Positions 1-9,584 are shown, counted from the stretch's first letter. The stretch: 38,942 nucleotides of DNA from Alphaproteobacteria bacterium (GCA_024640405.1 JAHEFB010000043.1:1-38942), one strand, 5' to 3'. Made by a program: numbers and translations. Notes: generated by a model not told the origin, from the letters alone.

Positions 1-192
1 CTGTTTCAGCTCATAAGCAACCATTCGCATTACACCGCTTCGGGCCGAGCCCGGGAAATCCTCGACAACTGGCAAACCTACCTGCCCAAGTTTGTAAAGG
101 TAATGCCGGTCGATTATCGCCGCGCGCTGAAAGAGATGGAAGCACAAAATGCCACCGGCGAAATGCTGATCGGCGTCAGAGAGGGAAAGTAA
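1..192 (+). CDS. gltB: Glutamate synthase large subunit, C-terminal end (partial)
   Basis: Open from the first base and ending in TAA at 190-192; only the last 63 residues are in the window. The visible part ends with a helical segment of the form [20 protein letters not shown] and the closing IGVREGK, which matches the end of the alpha subunit of NADPH-dependent glutamate synthase (GOGAT) as I know it. The subunit carries the glutaminase and FMN/2-oxoglutarate sites upstream of this piece. One base separates it from gltD, so the two are translationally coupled in the usual gltBD operon. The identity rests as much on the gltD neighbour as on the short sequence. Confidence 0.88.
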   Translation: MFQLISNHSHYTASGRAREILDNWQTYLPKFVKVMPVDYRRALKEMEAQNATGEMLIGVREGK

Positions 193-193
193 G

Positions 194-1612
194 ATGGGCA
201 AGATTACCGGTTTCAAGGAGTTTGATCGCCAGGACCGCGCTTACAAGCCCGTTGCCGAGCGAATCGCCAACTTTGACGAATTTGTCATTCCGCTGGACGA
301 AGGTGAAGTCAAAACCCAGGCGGCACGCTGTATGGATTGCGGCATTCCCTATTGCCACAGCGGCTGCCCGGTGATGAACCAGATCCCGGACTGGAATGAT
401 CTGGTTTACAACTCAGACTGGGAAGAAGCCTCACGGAACTTGCACTCCACCAACAACTTTCCCGAGTTCACCGGTCGAATTTGTCCGGCCCCGTGCGAAG
501 CCTCGTGCACGCTCAACATTGATGACAACCCGGTTTCAATCAAGACGATCGAGTGCGCCATTGTCGACCGGGCCTGGGAGGAAGGCTGGATTGCACCTGA
601 AGCCCCGGAGCACAAGACCGGCAAAAAGGTTGCCGTCGTGGGCTCCGGACCGGCAGGCCTGGCAGCAGCCCAGCAACTTGCCCGCGCCGGACATGACGTT
701 CACGTGTTTGAAAAACAGGCAAAACCGGGTGGACTGATGCGCTATGGCATTCCGGATTTCAAAATGTCCAAACACTTGATTGAACGCAGAACCGCACAGA
801 TGGAAGCCGAGGGGGTTACGTTTCATTGCAATCGCCATGTTGGCGTGGATACCGATGTTACCGAGCTGGAGCGCAGCCACGACGCAGTACTGCTTGCCGG
901 TGGGTCCGAAGACCCGCGTGATCTGCCGGTTCCCGGCCGGGATCTGGACGGCGTCCACTTTGCGATGGATTTTCTGCGCCAGCAGAACAAGCGTATCGGC
1001 CGCGAAGATCTCGGCGACGTAACACCCATACTGGCTGGCGGCAAGCATGTTGTGGTGATCGGCGGCGGCGATACCGGTTCCGACTGTATCGGCACATCAT
1101 TCAGGCAGGGCGCACTTTCGGTTACCCAGCTTGAAATCATGGCGGCTCCGCCGGAAAAGGAAAACAAGGCTCTGAGTTGGCCTCATTGGCCGTTGAAAAT
1201 GCGCACTTCCTCCAGTCAGGCAGAAGGCGCCACGCGGGATTTTGCGGTAATGACCACTCACTTCGCCGGTGACAACGGCAAGATCAAGGCACTGCACGGC
1301 ATCCGGGTGGATACAAGCATGAAACCGATTGACGGCAGCGAATTTGAATTGCCGGCCGATCTGGTGTTGCTTGCCATGGGTTTTGTAAACCCCGTCCACG
1401 AGGGCATGTTGAAAAAGCTGTCTGTCTCACTGGACGGCCGTGGCAATGTGAAGGCGGATACGCTGGGTTATCAGACAAACCGCTGGAAAGTGTTCAGCGC
1501 CGGTGACATGCGACGCGGTCAGTCACTGGTTGTGTGGGCGATACGTGAAGGACGTCAGGCCGCACGCGCCATCGATGAATTCCTCATGGGGTCGTCAACA
1601 CTGCCAAGATAG
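194..1612 (+). CDS. gltD: Glutamate synthase [NADPH] small subunit
   Basis: The beta subunit of GOGAT takes electrons from NADPH through FAD and passes them via iron-sulfur clusters to the large subunit, which makes glutamate from glutamine and 2-oxoglutarate. Of 472 residues, the N-terminal part holds two cysteine groups (Cys46, 49, 54, 58 and Cys97, 101, 105) for the clusters. An FAD-binding GSGPAG follows at 150-155, an NADPH-binding GGGDTGSD at about 290-297, and the closing flavin motif [11 protein letters not shown] near 440. Length is normal for the family. The ATG starts one base after the gltB stop. The downstream gene is convergent, with only 7 bp between stops, so there is no room for a separate terminator. 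Confidence 0.96.
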   Translation: MGKITGFKEFDRQDRAYKPVAERIANFDEFVIPLDEGEVKTQAARCMDCGIPYCHSGCPVMNQIPDWNDLVYNSDWEEASRNLHSTNNFPEFTGRICPAPCEASCTLNIDDNPVSIKTIECAIVDRAWEEGWIAPEAPEHKTGKKVAVVGSGPAGLAAAQQLARAGHDVHVFEKQAKPGGLMRYGIPDFKMSKHLIERRTAQMEAEGVTFHCNRHVGVDTDVTELERSHDAVLLAGGSEDPRDLPVPGRDLDGVHFAMDFLRQQNKRIGREDLGDVTPILAGGKHVVVIGGGDTGSDCIGTSFRQGALSVTQLEIMAAPPEKENKALSWPHWPLKMRTSSSQAEGATRDFAVMTTHFAGDNGKIKALHGIRVDTSMKPIDGSEFELPADLVLLAMGFVNPVHEGMLKKLSVSLDGRGNVKADTLGYQTNRWKVFSAGDMRRGQSLVVWAIREGRQAARAIDEFLMGSSTLPR

Positions 1613-1619
1613 CGATGTC

Positions 1620-2807
1620 TCACTGAGTGCTGGCGGCAGGCTTATTCGGCTTGCTGAAGGCGTCAAACCGGTCTGCCGGTGCTTCAGGCCACAGACCCTC
1701 GGAAAACAGTTTTTGTGCTGCACTGTCAGGTGCAGTGGAGCTGCGAACCTTATCGAACAATGTCACTCCTTCCCTGGCCGCACGCTTGATGGCATCCTCG
1801 GTAACACGGGCTATTTCGGTGTAATTGAGGCCGGGAAGACTGGCCGGTTCGATTTTCACCGGAAACTCCCCGCCTGGTCGCTCGGCCGAAAAGGCCGGCA
1901 TTGCCGCCAATTCCTCCGGCGTCAATATTACTTCTTCCTGCAGTGGAGCAACCGCAGGACCACTTGCACCGTCCGCTATGGCAATATCCGCCCGAACCAG
2001 TTTCATCAGTTCTACCGCCAGCCGGTCATTGCCGGCAGCTATGAATTTGACGCCATCGCGCGAACGAAGCCGAACGATAGTGCCCGTGCCATCGTCGCCA
2101 CGATCCGTGTAGCTGTCGTCGCTGTCGGCAAGCAGCAGCCGCAAATCAATGTACCGCACCCCGGTTTCGGCCATGATCTGCCGCTCTACACTGGCAACTA
2201 CTTTCATGGAATCATCATAGGAATCGCGGCCCATCGGCGGCACACCGATCCAGTACACCGCAACATTGCGTTTCTTGAGCACCTCGACCATTGCTCTGAC
2301 TTGTTGGCCATAGGCCTTACGCCAGCCGTCACTGCCAAACCTCAAAAATCCATCCGGACCATTGATATCGCGCGCATCATTGGCCCCCAGCATGATGGCC
2401 GCAATGTCGAATTGCCTCGACTCAAGCAATTTGTCTGCAGCCTTGGCCCAGTTGTAGAGCTTGGGACGCGCAAGTCCGGAATTTTCCTGAACGCGACCCG
2501 TAACGGTAACCCGGTCTTCGCTTTCGACAAACCGGTTCATGCCCGCCCAGAGGCCGGTTCCCAGCACATCACCCATTATGACAATGTCATAAATCTGTTT
2601 TCGTCTGGGAAGATAACTGGATTGGGAAACATTTTCCGGTGCCTGAACAACATCTGTCTGCTGGGCACGCACAGGTGTTCCCCACAGGCACAACACCATC
2701 AACGCAGCCACAAGAAACGGGCTTGTCTTGAACAAGTGATTCATGCTCGCCAGCCTAAAGCCTTTCTTACCCGGATAGAAGCGTCTGATGGCACCAAATC
2801 GGTTCAT
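1620..2807 (-). CDS. Secreted SGNH-fold (DUF459-like) protein with altered catalytic residues
   Basis: A 395-residue protein that resembles the DUF459 branch of SGNH/GDSL hydrolases found in Rhizobiales. Met22 (start at 2744) begins a good signal peptide (MNHLFKTSPFLVAALMVLCL, then VRAQQ), so the true start may be 2744 rather than 2807; neither has a strong Shine-Dalgarno. The fold blocks can be followed: block I IVIMGDVLG at 75-83, block III MLGANDARD at 139-147, block V RDGVKFIAAG at 250-259. In active enzymes block I reads GDS and block V reads DxxH; here the Ser is Val81 and the His is Lys254. The Asn/Asp of block III remains. It is therefore probably a non-catalytic periplasmic protein. 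Its role is unknown; the neighbouring transglycosylase hints at the cell envelope. Confidence 0.8.
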   Translation of the reverse strand: MNRFGAIRRFYPGKKGFRLASMNHLFKTSPFLVAALMVLCLWGTPVRAQQTDVVQAPENVSQSSYLPRRKQIYDIVIMGDVLGTGLWAGMNRFVESEDRVTVTGRVQENSGLARPKLYNWAKAADKLLESRQFDIAAIMLGANDARDINGPDGFLRFGSDGWRKAYGQQVRAMVEVLKKRNVAVYWIGVPPMGRDSYDDSMKVVASVERQIMAETGVRYIDLRLLLADSDDSYTDRGDDGTGTIVRLRSRDGVKFIAAGNDRLAVELMKLVRADIAIADGASGPAVAPLQEEVILTPEELAAMPAFSAERPGGEFPVKIEPASLPGLNYTEIARVTEDAIKRAAREGVTLFDKVRSSTAPDSAAQKLFSEGLWPEAPADRFDAFSKPNKPAASTQ

Positions 2808-2940
2808 TTAACTTTAAAAGTCTCACAAGGGTCTGTGATAATTTGATGACTTCCAAACCTGTTTCAACCCTGACGCAACACGAAACGCCATGTTGCACAT
2901 CGCGCAAGCATTACACCTGCGCCGGCAGATGGGGAAGCTT

Positions 2941-4191
2941 CTACAGCCCGCGACGCAAACGCTCAAGCAATCTTGCATCTGCATAACCGTCGGGTGTAAC
3001 CCCAATCCGATGCTGATAACGGCTGATCGCCCGGCGGGTGCGTGGACCAACCGTGCCACTGGTGCCACCGGTATCGAAACCGCGTGCACTCAGCAGTTTC
3101 TGAAGCTCCCTGTTGTCGGAACGCGACAGAATTCGCAGATCCGTCGGCCAGTTTGCAACAAACGGGCCTGCCCCCGCCAGCCGGTCCGCCAGATGGGCGA
3201 CAGCCAGGGCATAAGAATTGGATCTGTTGTATGCCAGTATGGCATCGAAATTTCGCGTCACCAGGAATGCTGGGCCATGCCTGCCCACCGGCAAGAGCAG
3301 TCTGGCACGTGCGTTGTCTGCACCAAAGTCGCGTCGCCCGGCAGGTCGCACGCCGGTCTTGCGCCACTGCTCCACAGACCGCTCGCCCTTCTTGCCTGCC
3401 ATGCGATAATTGAAACCGCGAGGCAAACTGACTTCCCACCCCCACGGCATGTTATTTTTCCAGCCACGTTTTTTCAGATAATTGGCCGTTGACCCCAGTG
3501 CGTCAGGCACGGAATTCCAGATGTCGCGCTTGCCGTCACCGGTCATGTCAACCGCATAGGCATTGTAGGTCAGCGGTATGAACTGGGTGTGCCCCATCGC
3601 CCCGGCCCAGGATCCCTTGAACTGACCCGGCGAGATATCGCCGCTTTGAAGGATATCAAGCGCGCCCAGCAGCTGTTTGCGCCCGTACGTCCTTCTCCCG
3701 CCGGAAAATGCCATGGTGGCAAGAGACCGGATAACACTCATCTCTCCGGTGAAGCTGCCGTAGTTGGTTTCCATTCCCCAGATGGACGCCACGACGAATT
3801 TGTCTACGCCAAAGCGCCGCTCGACGGCCCGCAACGCCTGCGCATGGGTTTGCACCATCGATTTTCCCCGTGAAATTCTGTCGGCAGACACCCGTTTGGC
3901 AATATAGGTCCAGATCGGGGTGGCAAATTCTGCCTGACTGGTCTGGCGCGCAAAAATACGTGGATCAGGTGTGACACCGGCAAACGCTGTCCGGTACAGC
4001 ACCGGAGAGATGCCCTGGCGGCGCGCTTCCGGCCACAAATCAGCAACAAACTGGTCAAATGCCGCATTGCGGCTGAGTGTCTCCAGAGCACCTATATCCA
4101 GGCTGCGGGATGCATTTGCACCCAGACCGAGGCCTGCAAGCAACACAGGTATTGCTACGATACTTCCAAGCGAAATTCCAGATATCTTCAT
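2941..4191 (-). CDS. Lytic murein transglycosylase, MltB type, with peptidoglycan-binding domain
   Basis: A 416-residue exported enzyme that cleaves the MurNAc-GlcNAc bond of peptidoglycan with formation of a 1,6-anhydro end. A hydrophobic N-terminus (about residues 5-27) ends in ANA and acts as signal peptide. The transglycosylase domain spans about 40-340, with the catalytic Glu141 in SIWGMETNYG and the substrate-site segment GSWAGAMGHTQFIPLTY. The last 65 residues form a PG_binding_1 domain (ELQKLLSARGFDTGGTSG followed by TRRAISRYQ). This two-domain layout is typical of alphaproteobacterial MltB homologues. galE lies 20 bp upstream on the same strand, so co-transcription is possible. Confidence 0.93.
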   Translation of the reverse strand: MKISGISLGSIVAIPVLLAGLGLGANASRSLDIGALETLSRNAAFDQFVADLWPEARRQGISPVLYRTAFAGVTPDPRIFARQTSQAEFATPIWTYIAKRVSADRISRGKSMVQTHAQALRAVERRFGVDKFVVASIWGMETNYGSFTGEMSVIRSLATMAFSGGRRTYGRKQLLGALDILQSGDISPGQFKGSWAGAMGHTQFIPLTYNAYAVDMTGDGKRDIWNSVPDALGSTANYLKKRGWKNNMPWGWEVSLPRGFNYRMAGKKGERSVEQWRKTGVRPAGRRDFGADNARARLLLPVGRHGPAFLVTRNFDAILAYNRSNSYALAVAHLADRLAGAGPFVANWPTDLRILSRSDNRELQKLLSARGFDTGGTSGTVGPRTRRAISRYQHRIGVTPDGYADARLLERLRRGL

Positions 4192-4211
4192 GCTTCCACC
4201 ACTCTCACCCC

Positions 4212-5198
4212 TCAGCCATTACGGCTTTGCAGATGCTTTTCCCAGGCAAGCGCACCTGCCACTATAAAATCCAGATCATCATGTCGAGGCTGCCATTCAA
4301 GTTCCGAACGCGCCCTGTCGGCATTGGCAACAAGTTCGGCAGGGTCACCCGGTCTGCGCGGCGCATCACGCACGTCCAGGCCGAGCCCTGCGACACGCTC
4401 AACCGCCCTGATTACATCCAGAACCGAGTGACCGCGACCATACCCGCAATTGAACACCCTGCTCTTACCGCCGCTGCGCAAATAGCTCAGCGCATCAACA
4501 TGCGCCCGCACGAGATCGCTGACATGAATGTAATCTCGCAAACAGGTTCCGTCGCGTGTGTCGTAATCCCTGCCGAAAACTTCAAGATAATCCCGCTCAC
4601 CAACTGCAGTTTGGCACGCCACCTTGATCAGATGCGTTGCATGAGGAGTTGACTGACCGCTTCGTCCTTCAGGATCGCCACCAGCCACGTTGAAATACCT
4701 CAATGCAACATAGTTCAGATCGTGCGCGACTGACGCATCGCGCAACATCAGTTCTGTCATCAGTTTTGAACGACCGTAAGGGGAGATGGGCGACAGTGAG
4801 GCGCCTTCGCATACCGGCACCGTTTCCGGATCGCCATACACGGCAGCCGTAGAGGAGAAAATGAAATGTGCAACGTTCCCCTTGACGGCACTTTCAATCA
4901 GCGAACGCGAATGCACGGCGTTGTTGAGATAGTAACCCAACGGGTCAGACACACTGTCCGGTACCACAATCGAGCCTGCAAAATGGAAAATCGCATCAAC
5001 ACCGTGCTCGGCGATGATTTTCCGGGTCAGGTCTCCGTCGCCAACGTCACCCTCTATCAGCCGGGCTTGCGCGGCAACCGCCCAGGCCACGCCGGTAGAC
5101 AGATTGTCAAGCACAACGACGTCGTGTCCGGCGTCACATAGTGCAAGCACCATATGCGAACCGATATAACCTGCTCCACCGGTGACCAGAACACTCAT
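4212..5198 (-). CDS. galE: UDP-glucose 4-epimerase
   Basis: Interconverts UDP-glucose and UDP-galactose in the cytoplasm with bound NAD, supplying galactose for surface polysaccharide. It is an extended short-chain dehydrogenase of 328 residues with the NAD-binding VTGGAGYIGSH at the N-terminus, the catalytic Ser/Thr in FSSTAAVYG (114-122) and the Tyr141-x3-Lys145 pair in SPYGRSK. The C-terminal part carries the expected RYFNVAG and NCGYGRGHSVLDVI segments. The gene is divergent from galU across 168 bp, a sensible pairing because GalU makes the UDP-glucose that GalE uses. The SD is weak. Confidence 0.95.
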   Translation of the reverse strand: MSVLVTGGAGYIGSHMVLALCDAGHDVVVLDNLSTGVAWAVAAQARLIEGDVGDGDLTRKIIAEHGVDAIFHFAGSIVVPDSVSDPLGYYLNNAVHSRSLIESAVKGNVAHFIFSSTAAVYGDPETVPVCEGASLSPISPYGRSKLMTELMLRDASVAHDLNYVALRYFNVAGGDPEGRSGQSTPHATHLIKVACQTAVGERDYLEVFGRDYDTRDGTCLRDYIHVSDLVRAHVDALSYLRSGGKSRVFNCGYGRGHSVLDVIRAVERVAGLGLDVRDAPRRPGDPAELVANADRARSELEWQPRHDDLDFIVAGALAWEKHLQSRNG

Positions 5199-5366
5199 GT
5201 CACATTGCTTTCATAGATTTCGGCCCAAATCGCACGGACCTATAGTCGAGGGCTGATTGTGCTAACAAAACCCAAACAAAGCGTTTAAAAAGCTTTACTG
5301 TTATGGATTCAGTTTTAGAGAATTTTCGCACAACACCGGGGCAGATCAGGGGAACACGCCAGCGCA

Positions 5367-6257
5367 ATGACCAGCAAAATCAAAAAAGCGGTATTTCCGG
5401 TTGCAGGACTTGGCACGCGGTTTCTGCCTGCCACCAAAGCGGTTCCGAAGGAAATGCTGACTATCGTCGACCGGCCGGTCATCCAGCTCGCGGTCGATGA
5501 GGCCCGCGAGGCGGGCATTGAACATTTCATTTTCGTAACCGGGCGCAACAAGGCGGTTATCGAGGACCATTTCGACAAGCAGTTTGAACTTGAAGAAACC
5601 CTGAAACGCCGCAACAAGAATGTTGAGCTGGAAATTCTGGCATCAGACCTTCCCGGCGCCGGCCAGACCAGTTTCACCCGGCAACAGGAGCCGCTCGGGC
5701 TTGGCCATGCGGTATGGTGCGCACGCGATCTGGTCGGCAATGAGCCATTTGCGCTGCTGCTGCCGGACATGTTCATTCATGGTTCACCCGGTTGCCTGGC
5801 GCAGATGAAGGATGTCTACGACGCCCATGGCGGCAATGTAGTCGCCGTGGAAAAAGTCCCGACCGACCAGGTGCACAAATACGGCGTTGTGGGTGTCGGT
5901 GCAGATGCCGGTGCCGGTTTTGAGATCACCTCTATGGTCGAAAAGCCGGCACAGGAAGACGCACCGTCAAACCTGATCATTTCCGGCCGCTACATCCTGC
6001 AACCGGAAATCTTCGATCTGCTGGACAAGCAGAGCGCAGGTGCCGGCGGCGAGATCCAGCTCACAGACAGCATGCTGACCCTCATGAAGAGACAGAAGTT
6101 CTATGGCCTGAAATTCAGGGGAACCACCTATGACTGCGGCGACAAGGTCGGCTTTCTGGCAGCCAACGTTGCATTGGGCCTGTCGCGTTCAGACATCAGC
6201 CCGCAGTTCAGACAGGTGCTGAAACAGATCATCACCGAACATGGCGGGCTGGAATAG
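5367..6257 (+). CDS. galU: UTP--glucose-1-phosphate uridylyltransferase
   Basis: Makes UDP-glucose and pyrophosphate from UTP and glucose-1-phosphate, feeding exopolysaccharide, lipopolysaccharide and glycolipid synthesis. The 296 residues begin with the nucleotide-binding signature VAGLGTRFLPATKAVPKEML and contain EKP in the sugar-phosphate site (MVEKPAQ), GRYILQPEIF and the closing YDCGDKVGFLAANV. Length matches bacterial GalU. It is divergent from galE. The downstream lysE-like gene starts 12 bp after the stop and may be co-transcribed. Confidence 0.96.
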   Translation: MTSKIKKAVFPVAGLGTRFLPATKAVPKEMLTIVDRPVIQLAVDEAREAGIEHFIFVTGRNKAVIEDHFDKQFELEETLKRRNKNVELEILASDLPGAGQTSFTRQQEPLGLGHAVWCARDLVGNEPFALLLPDMFIHGSPGCLAQMKDVYDAHGGNVVAVEKVPTDQVHKYGVVGVGADAGAGFEITSMVEKPAQEDAPSNLIISGRYILQPEIFDLLDKQSAGAGGEIQLTDSMLTLMKRQKFYGLKFRGTTYDCGDKVGFLAANVALGLSRSDISPQFRQVLKQIITEHGGLE

Positions 6258-6269
6258 AAAGGCGATCTG

Positions 6270-6884
6270 ATGGACTGGACAATTGTTTTCATTAGCGTAT
6301 TCGCGATATTCATTCCCGCGCTGATGCTGCCGGGTCCGGACTTTGTTGCCGTCGTGAAATCATCCATGACCCGCGGGACATCCGCAGGTTTGCTGACAAC
6401 AATCGGCGTGACGATCGGGCTGGGCTTTTATGCCTCTTTAAGTCTGCTCGGCCTGTCAGCAATCCTGATCGAGTACCAGTGGCTCGCATGGCTTGTGCGC
6501 ATCTGCGGCGGCCTCTATCTGGCCTATCTGGGATTGGTACTGATCCTGAGCAAACCGGCATCCTTCAACATTGATGATGCCGGCCTGGACAATCGCGGAA
6601 ACCCCGTGTTGTTTGGTTTGCTGGTTACCCTCACCAATCCCAAGGCCATTGTCCTGTTTGCAAGTGTGTTTGCAACAGCGGTAACCGATGCGATGCCGTT
6701 GTGGGGTATGGCGTCGATGATCGCGCTGGTTATGGCAAGTGCGCTGATCTGGTATTCAACTGTCAGCCTGTTCATGTCATCGCGACCTGTCATATCGCGA
6801 TTTCAAAATGCTCGTAACTGGGTAGAGGTGTCTGTTTCGTGGCAATCGGCTGCAAAATCCTGGCCGACAGCCGCAATCCGATAA
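6270..6884 (+). pseudogene. LysE/RhtB family amino acid exporter, probably frameshifted near its 3' end
   Basis: Members of this family export amino acids or derivatives through the inner membrane with about six helices. The N-terminal signature PALMLPGPDFVAVVKSSMTR and the central TLTNPKAIVLF are intact and align with the family through residue 186 (NARNWVE). After that the reading frame gives an unlike tail ending at 6884. From 6830 the frame shifted by two bases reads VCFVAIGCKILADSRNP and stops at 6892, which is the normal last helix and end of LysE proteins. A net loss of about 10 bases at 6826-6829 would explain both the shift and the missing RVxG residues. The product made would lack its last helix; whether it is active is unknown. 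A sequencing error is possible. Confidence 0.78.
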
Positions 6885-6926
6885 CCCCCTGAATTTAGAG
6901 GCATTGAGCGAGATTGGAGAGGCCAT

Positions 6927-7373
6927 TCACGCCGGTTCGGTTTCCAGCACCATACCGGACCCGCCGGTTATCCGCACTCTGGAGCCTGCAGGCGCATCGG
7001 TACCCCTGACACGCCACAATGCATCATCAATTCGCACCTTGCCTTCACCGTTGACTATTGCCTCGTGCACAACGGCCGTGCGCCCAACGAACGCGTTTAC
7101 GCGCTGATTGAGATACGGCAGATCAACCTCATCGGTGGCCCGAGTCTTCATGTAACGCCGCCCGATGAGAACATAGGCAACGCTCAGAACAACAAACAGG
7201 ATAATTTCTGTCTGCCAGTTCAGGTTGAGAAAAACATCCGCCAGGCCAACGGTCAGTGCCGCCAGGCCAAACCAGACCAGAAAAATGCTGGTGGCCACGA
7301 GTTCGCCGACGAGCAGCACACCGCCTATGATCCACCAGGTCCAGTCGCCGAATACGCCCAGAATTTCAGCCAT
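6927..7373 (-). CDS. NfeD-like membrane protein
   Basis: A 148-residue short NfeD protein. Two or three membrane helices lie in the first 75 residues (WWIIGGVLLVGELVATSIF, LVWFGLAALTVGLADVF, IILFVVLSVAYVLIG). A soluble C-terminal domain of the OB-fold type follows (NAFVGRTAVVHEAIVNGEGK, then DALWRVRG and GSRVRITGGSG). Short NfeD proteins work with SPFH/stomatin partners, and one lies 12 bp upstream here in the same operon. They are thought to act in membrane quality control or microdomain organisation; the exact role is unsettled. I prefer the ATG at 7373 to the TTG just before it. Confidence 0.9.
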   Translation of the reverse strand: MAEILGVFGDWTWWIIGGVLLVGELVATSIFLVWFGLAALTVGLADVFLNLNWQTEIILFVVLSVAYVLIGRRYMKTRATDEVDLPYLNQRVNAFVGRTAVVHEAIVNGEGKVRIDDALWRVRGTDAPAGSRVRITGGSGMVLETEPA

Positions 7374-7385
7374 CAACCGCCGCCC

Positions 7386-8381
7386 CTATTGCTTGACTCT
7401 CGGTACAGTCGGCTTGCGTTGTGCGCTGCCGGTTCGCTGCGCACCTCCTCCGCCTAGACCGAATGCTTCCTTTGCGATCTCCGCAACACCGGCAATCGAA
7501 CCAATGACGCTGGACGCCTCAAGCGGCAACATCAGCAGTTTCTGGTTTGGTGACTTGGCGATGCCTTCCAGCGCCTTGATGTAGTTGTTTGCAACGAAAT
7601 AGTTCACCGCCTGAACATCACCCTCAGCTATTGCAACTGAAACCATTCGCGTCGCATTTGCTTCCGCCTCCGCGGCTCGTTCACGCGCCTCAGCGTCACG
7701 GAAAGCCGCTTCACGTCTGCCTTCCGCGTCGAGCACGATAGCCTGCTTTTCCCCCTCAGCCTTCAGAATTGCCGATTCGCGTGCACCTTGAGCTTCCAAA
7801 ATGGCGGCACGCTTGTCGCGCTCTGCCTTCATCTGCCGCGCCATGGAGTCAACCAGGTCACGCGGCGGATTGATATCCTTGATGTCGATGCGGGTCATCT
7901 TTACGCCCCACGGCGAGGTCGCCTGATCGACCACACCCAAAATCGCATGGTTGATCTCGTCACGTTGCGATAGCAGGTTATCCAGATCCATCGAGCCCAT
8001 CACGGTACGAATATTGGTCATGGTGATGTTGAGAATGGCATTTTCCAGCCGGTTGACTTCATAGGTCGCCTTGGCGGCATCCAGCACCTGGAAGAACGCC
8101 ACACCATCGACCTGCACCATGGCATTGTCCTTGGTGATCACCTCCTGGCTCGGCACTTCCAGCACCTGCTCCATCATGTTCATTCTGGAGCCGATCCGGT
8201 CGATGAACGGCAGGATGATGCCAAGCCCCGGACCCAGAGTTTTGATATAGCGGCCAAACCGTTCAACGGTGTACTCATAACCCTGCGGCACGGTTGTTAT
8301 TGCCTTGAACAAGGTGATGATCGCCAGCGCAAGCAGCACCAGTACAAAAACGCTAAAGCCTTCTAGAAAGCCTGGAAACAT
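7386..8381 (-). CDS. SPFH/band 7 (stomatin, QmcA-like) membrane protein
   Basis: A membrane-anchored SPFH protein that oligomerises at the inner membrane and, with NfeD, is thought to organise microdomains or assist protein quality control. After one N-terminal helix (FSVFVLVLLALAIITLFKA) comes the SPFH domain with VPQGYEYTVERFGRY, LEVPSQEVITKDNAMVQVDG and GVKMTRIDIKDINPP. A long Ala/Glu-rich coiled coil follows (KAERDKRAAILEAQGAR), then a short C-terminal tail. The frame is open further upstream to a TTG at 8420, but ATG 8381 has GAGGA eight bases before it, giving 331 residues. The gene sits between hemH and nfeD on the same strand. Confidence 0.93.
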   Translation of the reverse strand: MFPGFLEGFSVFVLVLLALAIITLFKAITTVPQGYEYTVERFGRYIKTLGPGLGIILPFIDRIGSRMNMMEQVLEVPSQEVITKDNAMVQVDGVAFFQVLDAAKATYEVNRLENAILNITMTNIRTVMGSMDLDNLLSQRDEINHAILGVVDQATSPWGVKMTRIDIKDINPPRDLVDSMARQMKAERDKRAAILEAQGARESAILKAEGEKQAIVLDAEGRREAAFRDAEARERAAEAEANATRMVSVAIAEGDVQAVNYFVANNYIKALEGIAKSPNQKLLMLPLEASSVIGSIAGVAEIAKEAFGLGGGGAQRTGSAQRKPTVPRVKQ

Positions 8382-8537
8382 AAAACCGATCCTCATATGA
8401 ACGGATACGCCTGTCTGCAAAATGTTGCAGATTGCCCTAATTTGGATGAAATCTAACTTGATTCGCGCAAACCACTGCGCAAATTCGTCCTGTCACCGGA
8501 TTGGATCACAGACTGGCAAACCAGCTGCAAAGGCACC

Positions 8538-9584
8538 TCAAACCCAGCCGGAAAGTTCCCGGTCCACCAGTCGCTTGAGCATCCTGATCGAAGCTTCGCT
8601 GTCATTGAGACACGGCGCCACCGAGAAATTCTCACCACCTTGTTCCTCGAACATCTCTTTGACGCCGATGGCGATTTCTTCCAGGGTTTCTACACAGTCC
8701 GATGAAAAACCCGGGGTAATCACAACGAGGTTCTTAACGCCTTCACCAGCCAGTTTCTCAACTGTCTTGTCGGTATAGGGTTGCAGCCATTCCTCACGGC
8801 CGAACCTCGACTGGAAGGTAATGATCAACTCGCCTTCTTTCATCCTCATTCGTTCACGCAGCAGGCGCGCAGTTTTGTGGCAGTGGCAATGATAGGGGTC
8901 ACCGCGCATCAGATAGGACTTCGGCAATCCGTGGAACGAGGCTACGATCACCTCCGGTTTATAATCTAACGATCGCAGATGTGCCTTCAGGCTGGTTGCC
9001 AGTGCATCAATATAATCAGGATCATCGTGATAAGGTGGCACCGTTCGAATGGCTGGCTGCCAGCGCATTTCTTTTAGTGCGTCATAACACTTGTCGAGCG
9101 CGGTTGCGGTTGTCGTCGCTGAGTATTGCGGATAGAGCGGGAACAAAACGATCTTGTCGCAACCAAGGTCCTTCAGATGCTCAATACGCTCCTTCACCGG
9201 CGGCATTCCGTAGCGCATGGCCCAGTCAACAATGATCTCCGGGTGTCCGGAAAACAGCTCAGCCAGCTTTTCCGTTTGAGACCGCGTGATGGTTTTCAGG
9301 GGTGACTCATTGCGTTCCCGGTTCCATATCTGATCATATGCATGCCCCGACTTCTTCGGACGAAACGTCAGCACGATACCGTTGAGGATTACCCACCACA
9401 GGGCCCGGTTGGTTTCTATGACCCGCGGGTCAGACAGGAACTCTTTCAGGTACCGCCGCATCGGCCAGTAACTGGTGGCCTCCGGGGTGCCAAGATTCAT
9501 CACAAGCACACCAACCTTGCCACCAACAACTGGCGGGTGATCGGCGGGCAGCACAAATGTACGATTGTCGGTCTTGTCCAGCAT
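8538..9584 (-). CDS. hemH: Ferrochelatase
   Basis: Inserts Fe2+ into protoporphyrin IX, the last step of protoheme synthesis. The protein is about 348 residues and carries the family start VLVMNLGTPEA, the active-site stretch VIVASFHGLPKSYLMRGDPY with the metal-binding His, and the conserved acidic part VVITPGFSSDCVETLEEI near the C-terminus. Two ATG codons in tandem (9587 and 9584) are possible; AGGA lies five bases before the second and only two before the first, so 9584 is preferred. A 156-bp gap separates it from the SPFH gene downstream, so that gene may have its own promoter. Confidence 0.95.
   Translation of the reverse strand: MLDKTDNRTFVLPADHPPVVGGKVGVLVMNLGTPEATSYWPMRRYLKEFLSDPRVIETNRALWWVILNGIVLTFRPKKSGHAYDQIWNRERNESPLKTITRSQTEKLAELFSGHPEIIVDWAMRYGMPPVKERIEHLKDLGCDKIVLFPLYPQYSATTTATALDKCYDALKEMRWQPAIRTVPPYHDDPDYIDALATSLKAHLRSLDYKPEVIVASFHGLPKSYLMRGDPYHCHCHKTARLLRERMRMKEGELIITFQSRFGREEWLQPYTDKTVEKLAGEGVKNLVVITPGFSSDCVETLEEIAIGVKEMFEEQGGENFSVAPCLNDSEASIRMLKRLVDRELSGWV

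Noticed and set aside
1503..2846. Long plus-strand open frame (447 codons) opposite the SGNH gene
   Set aside because: No recognisable domain, overlaps the end of gltD, and the minus-strand frame has a signal peptide and SGNH blocks. It is a shadow of high-GC coding sequence.
8463..8494. Repeated GCGCAAA upstream of the SPFH gene
   Set aside because: Two short copies in direct orientation with no promoter context; likely chance.
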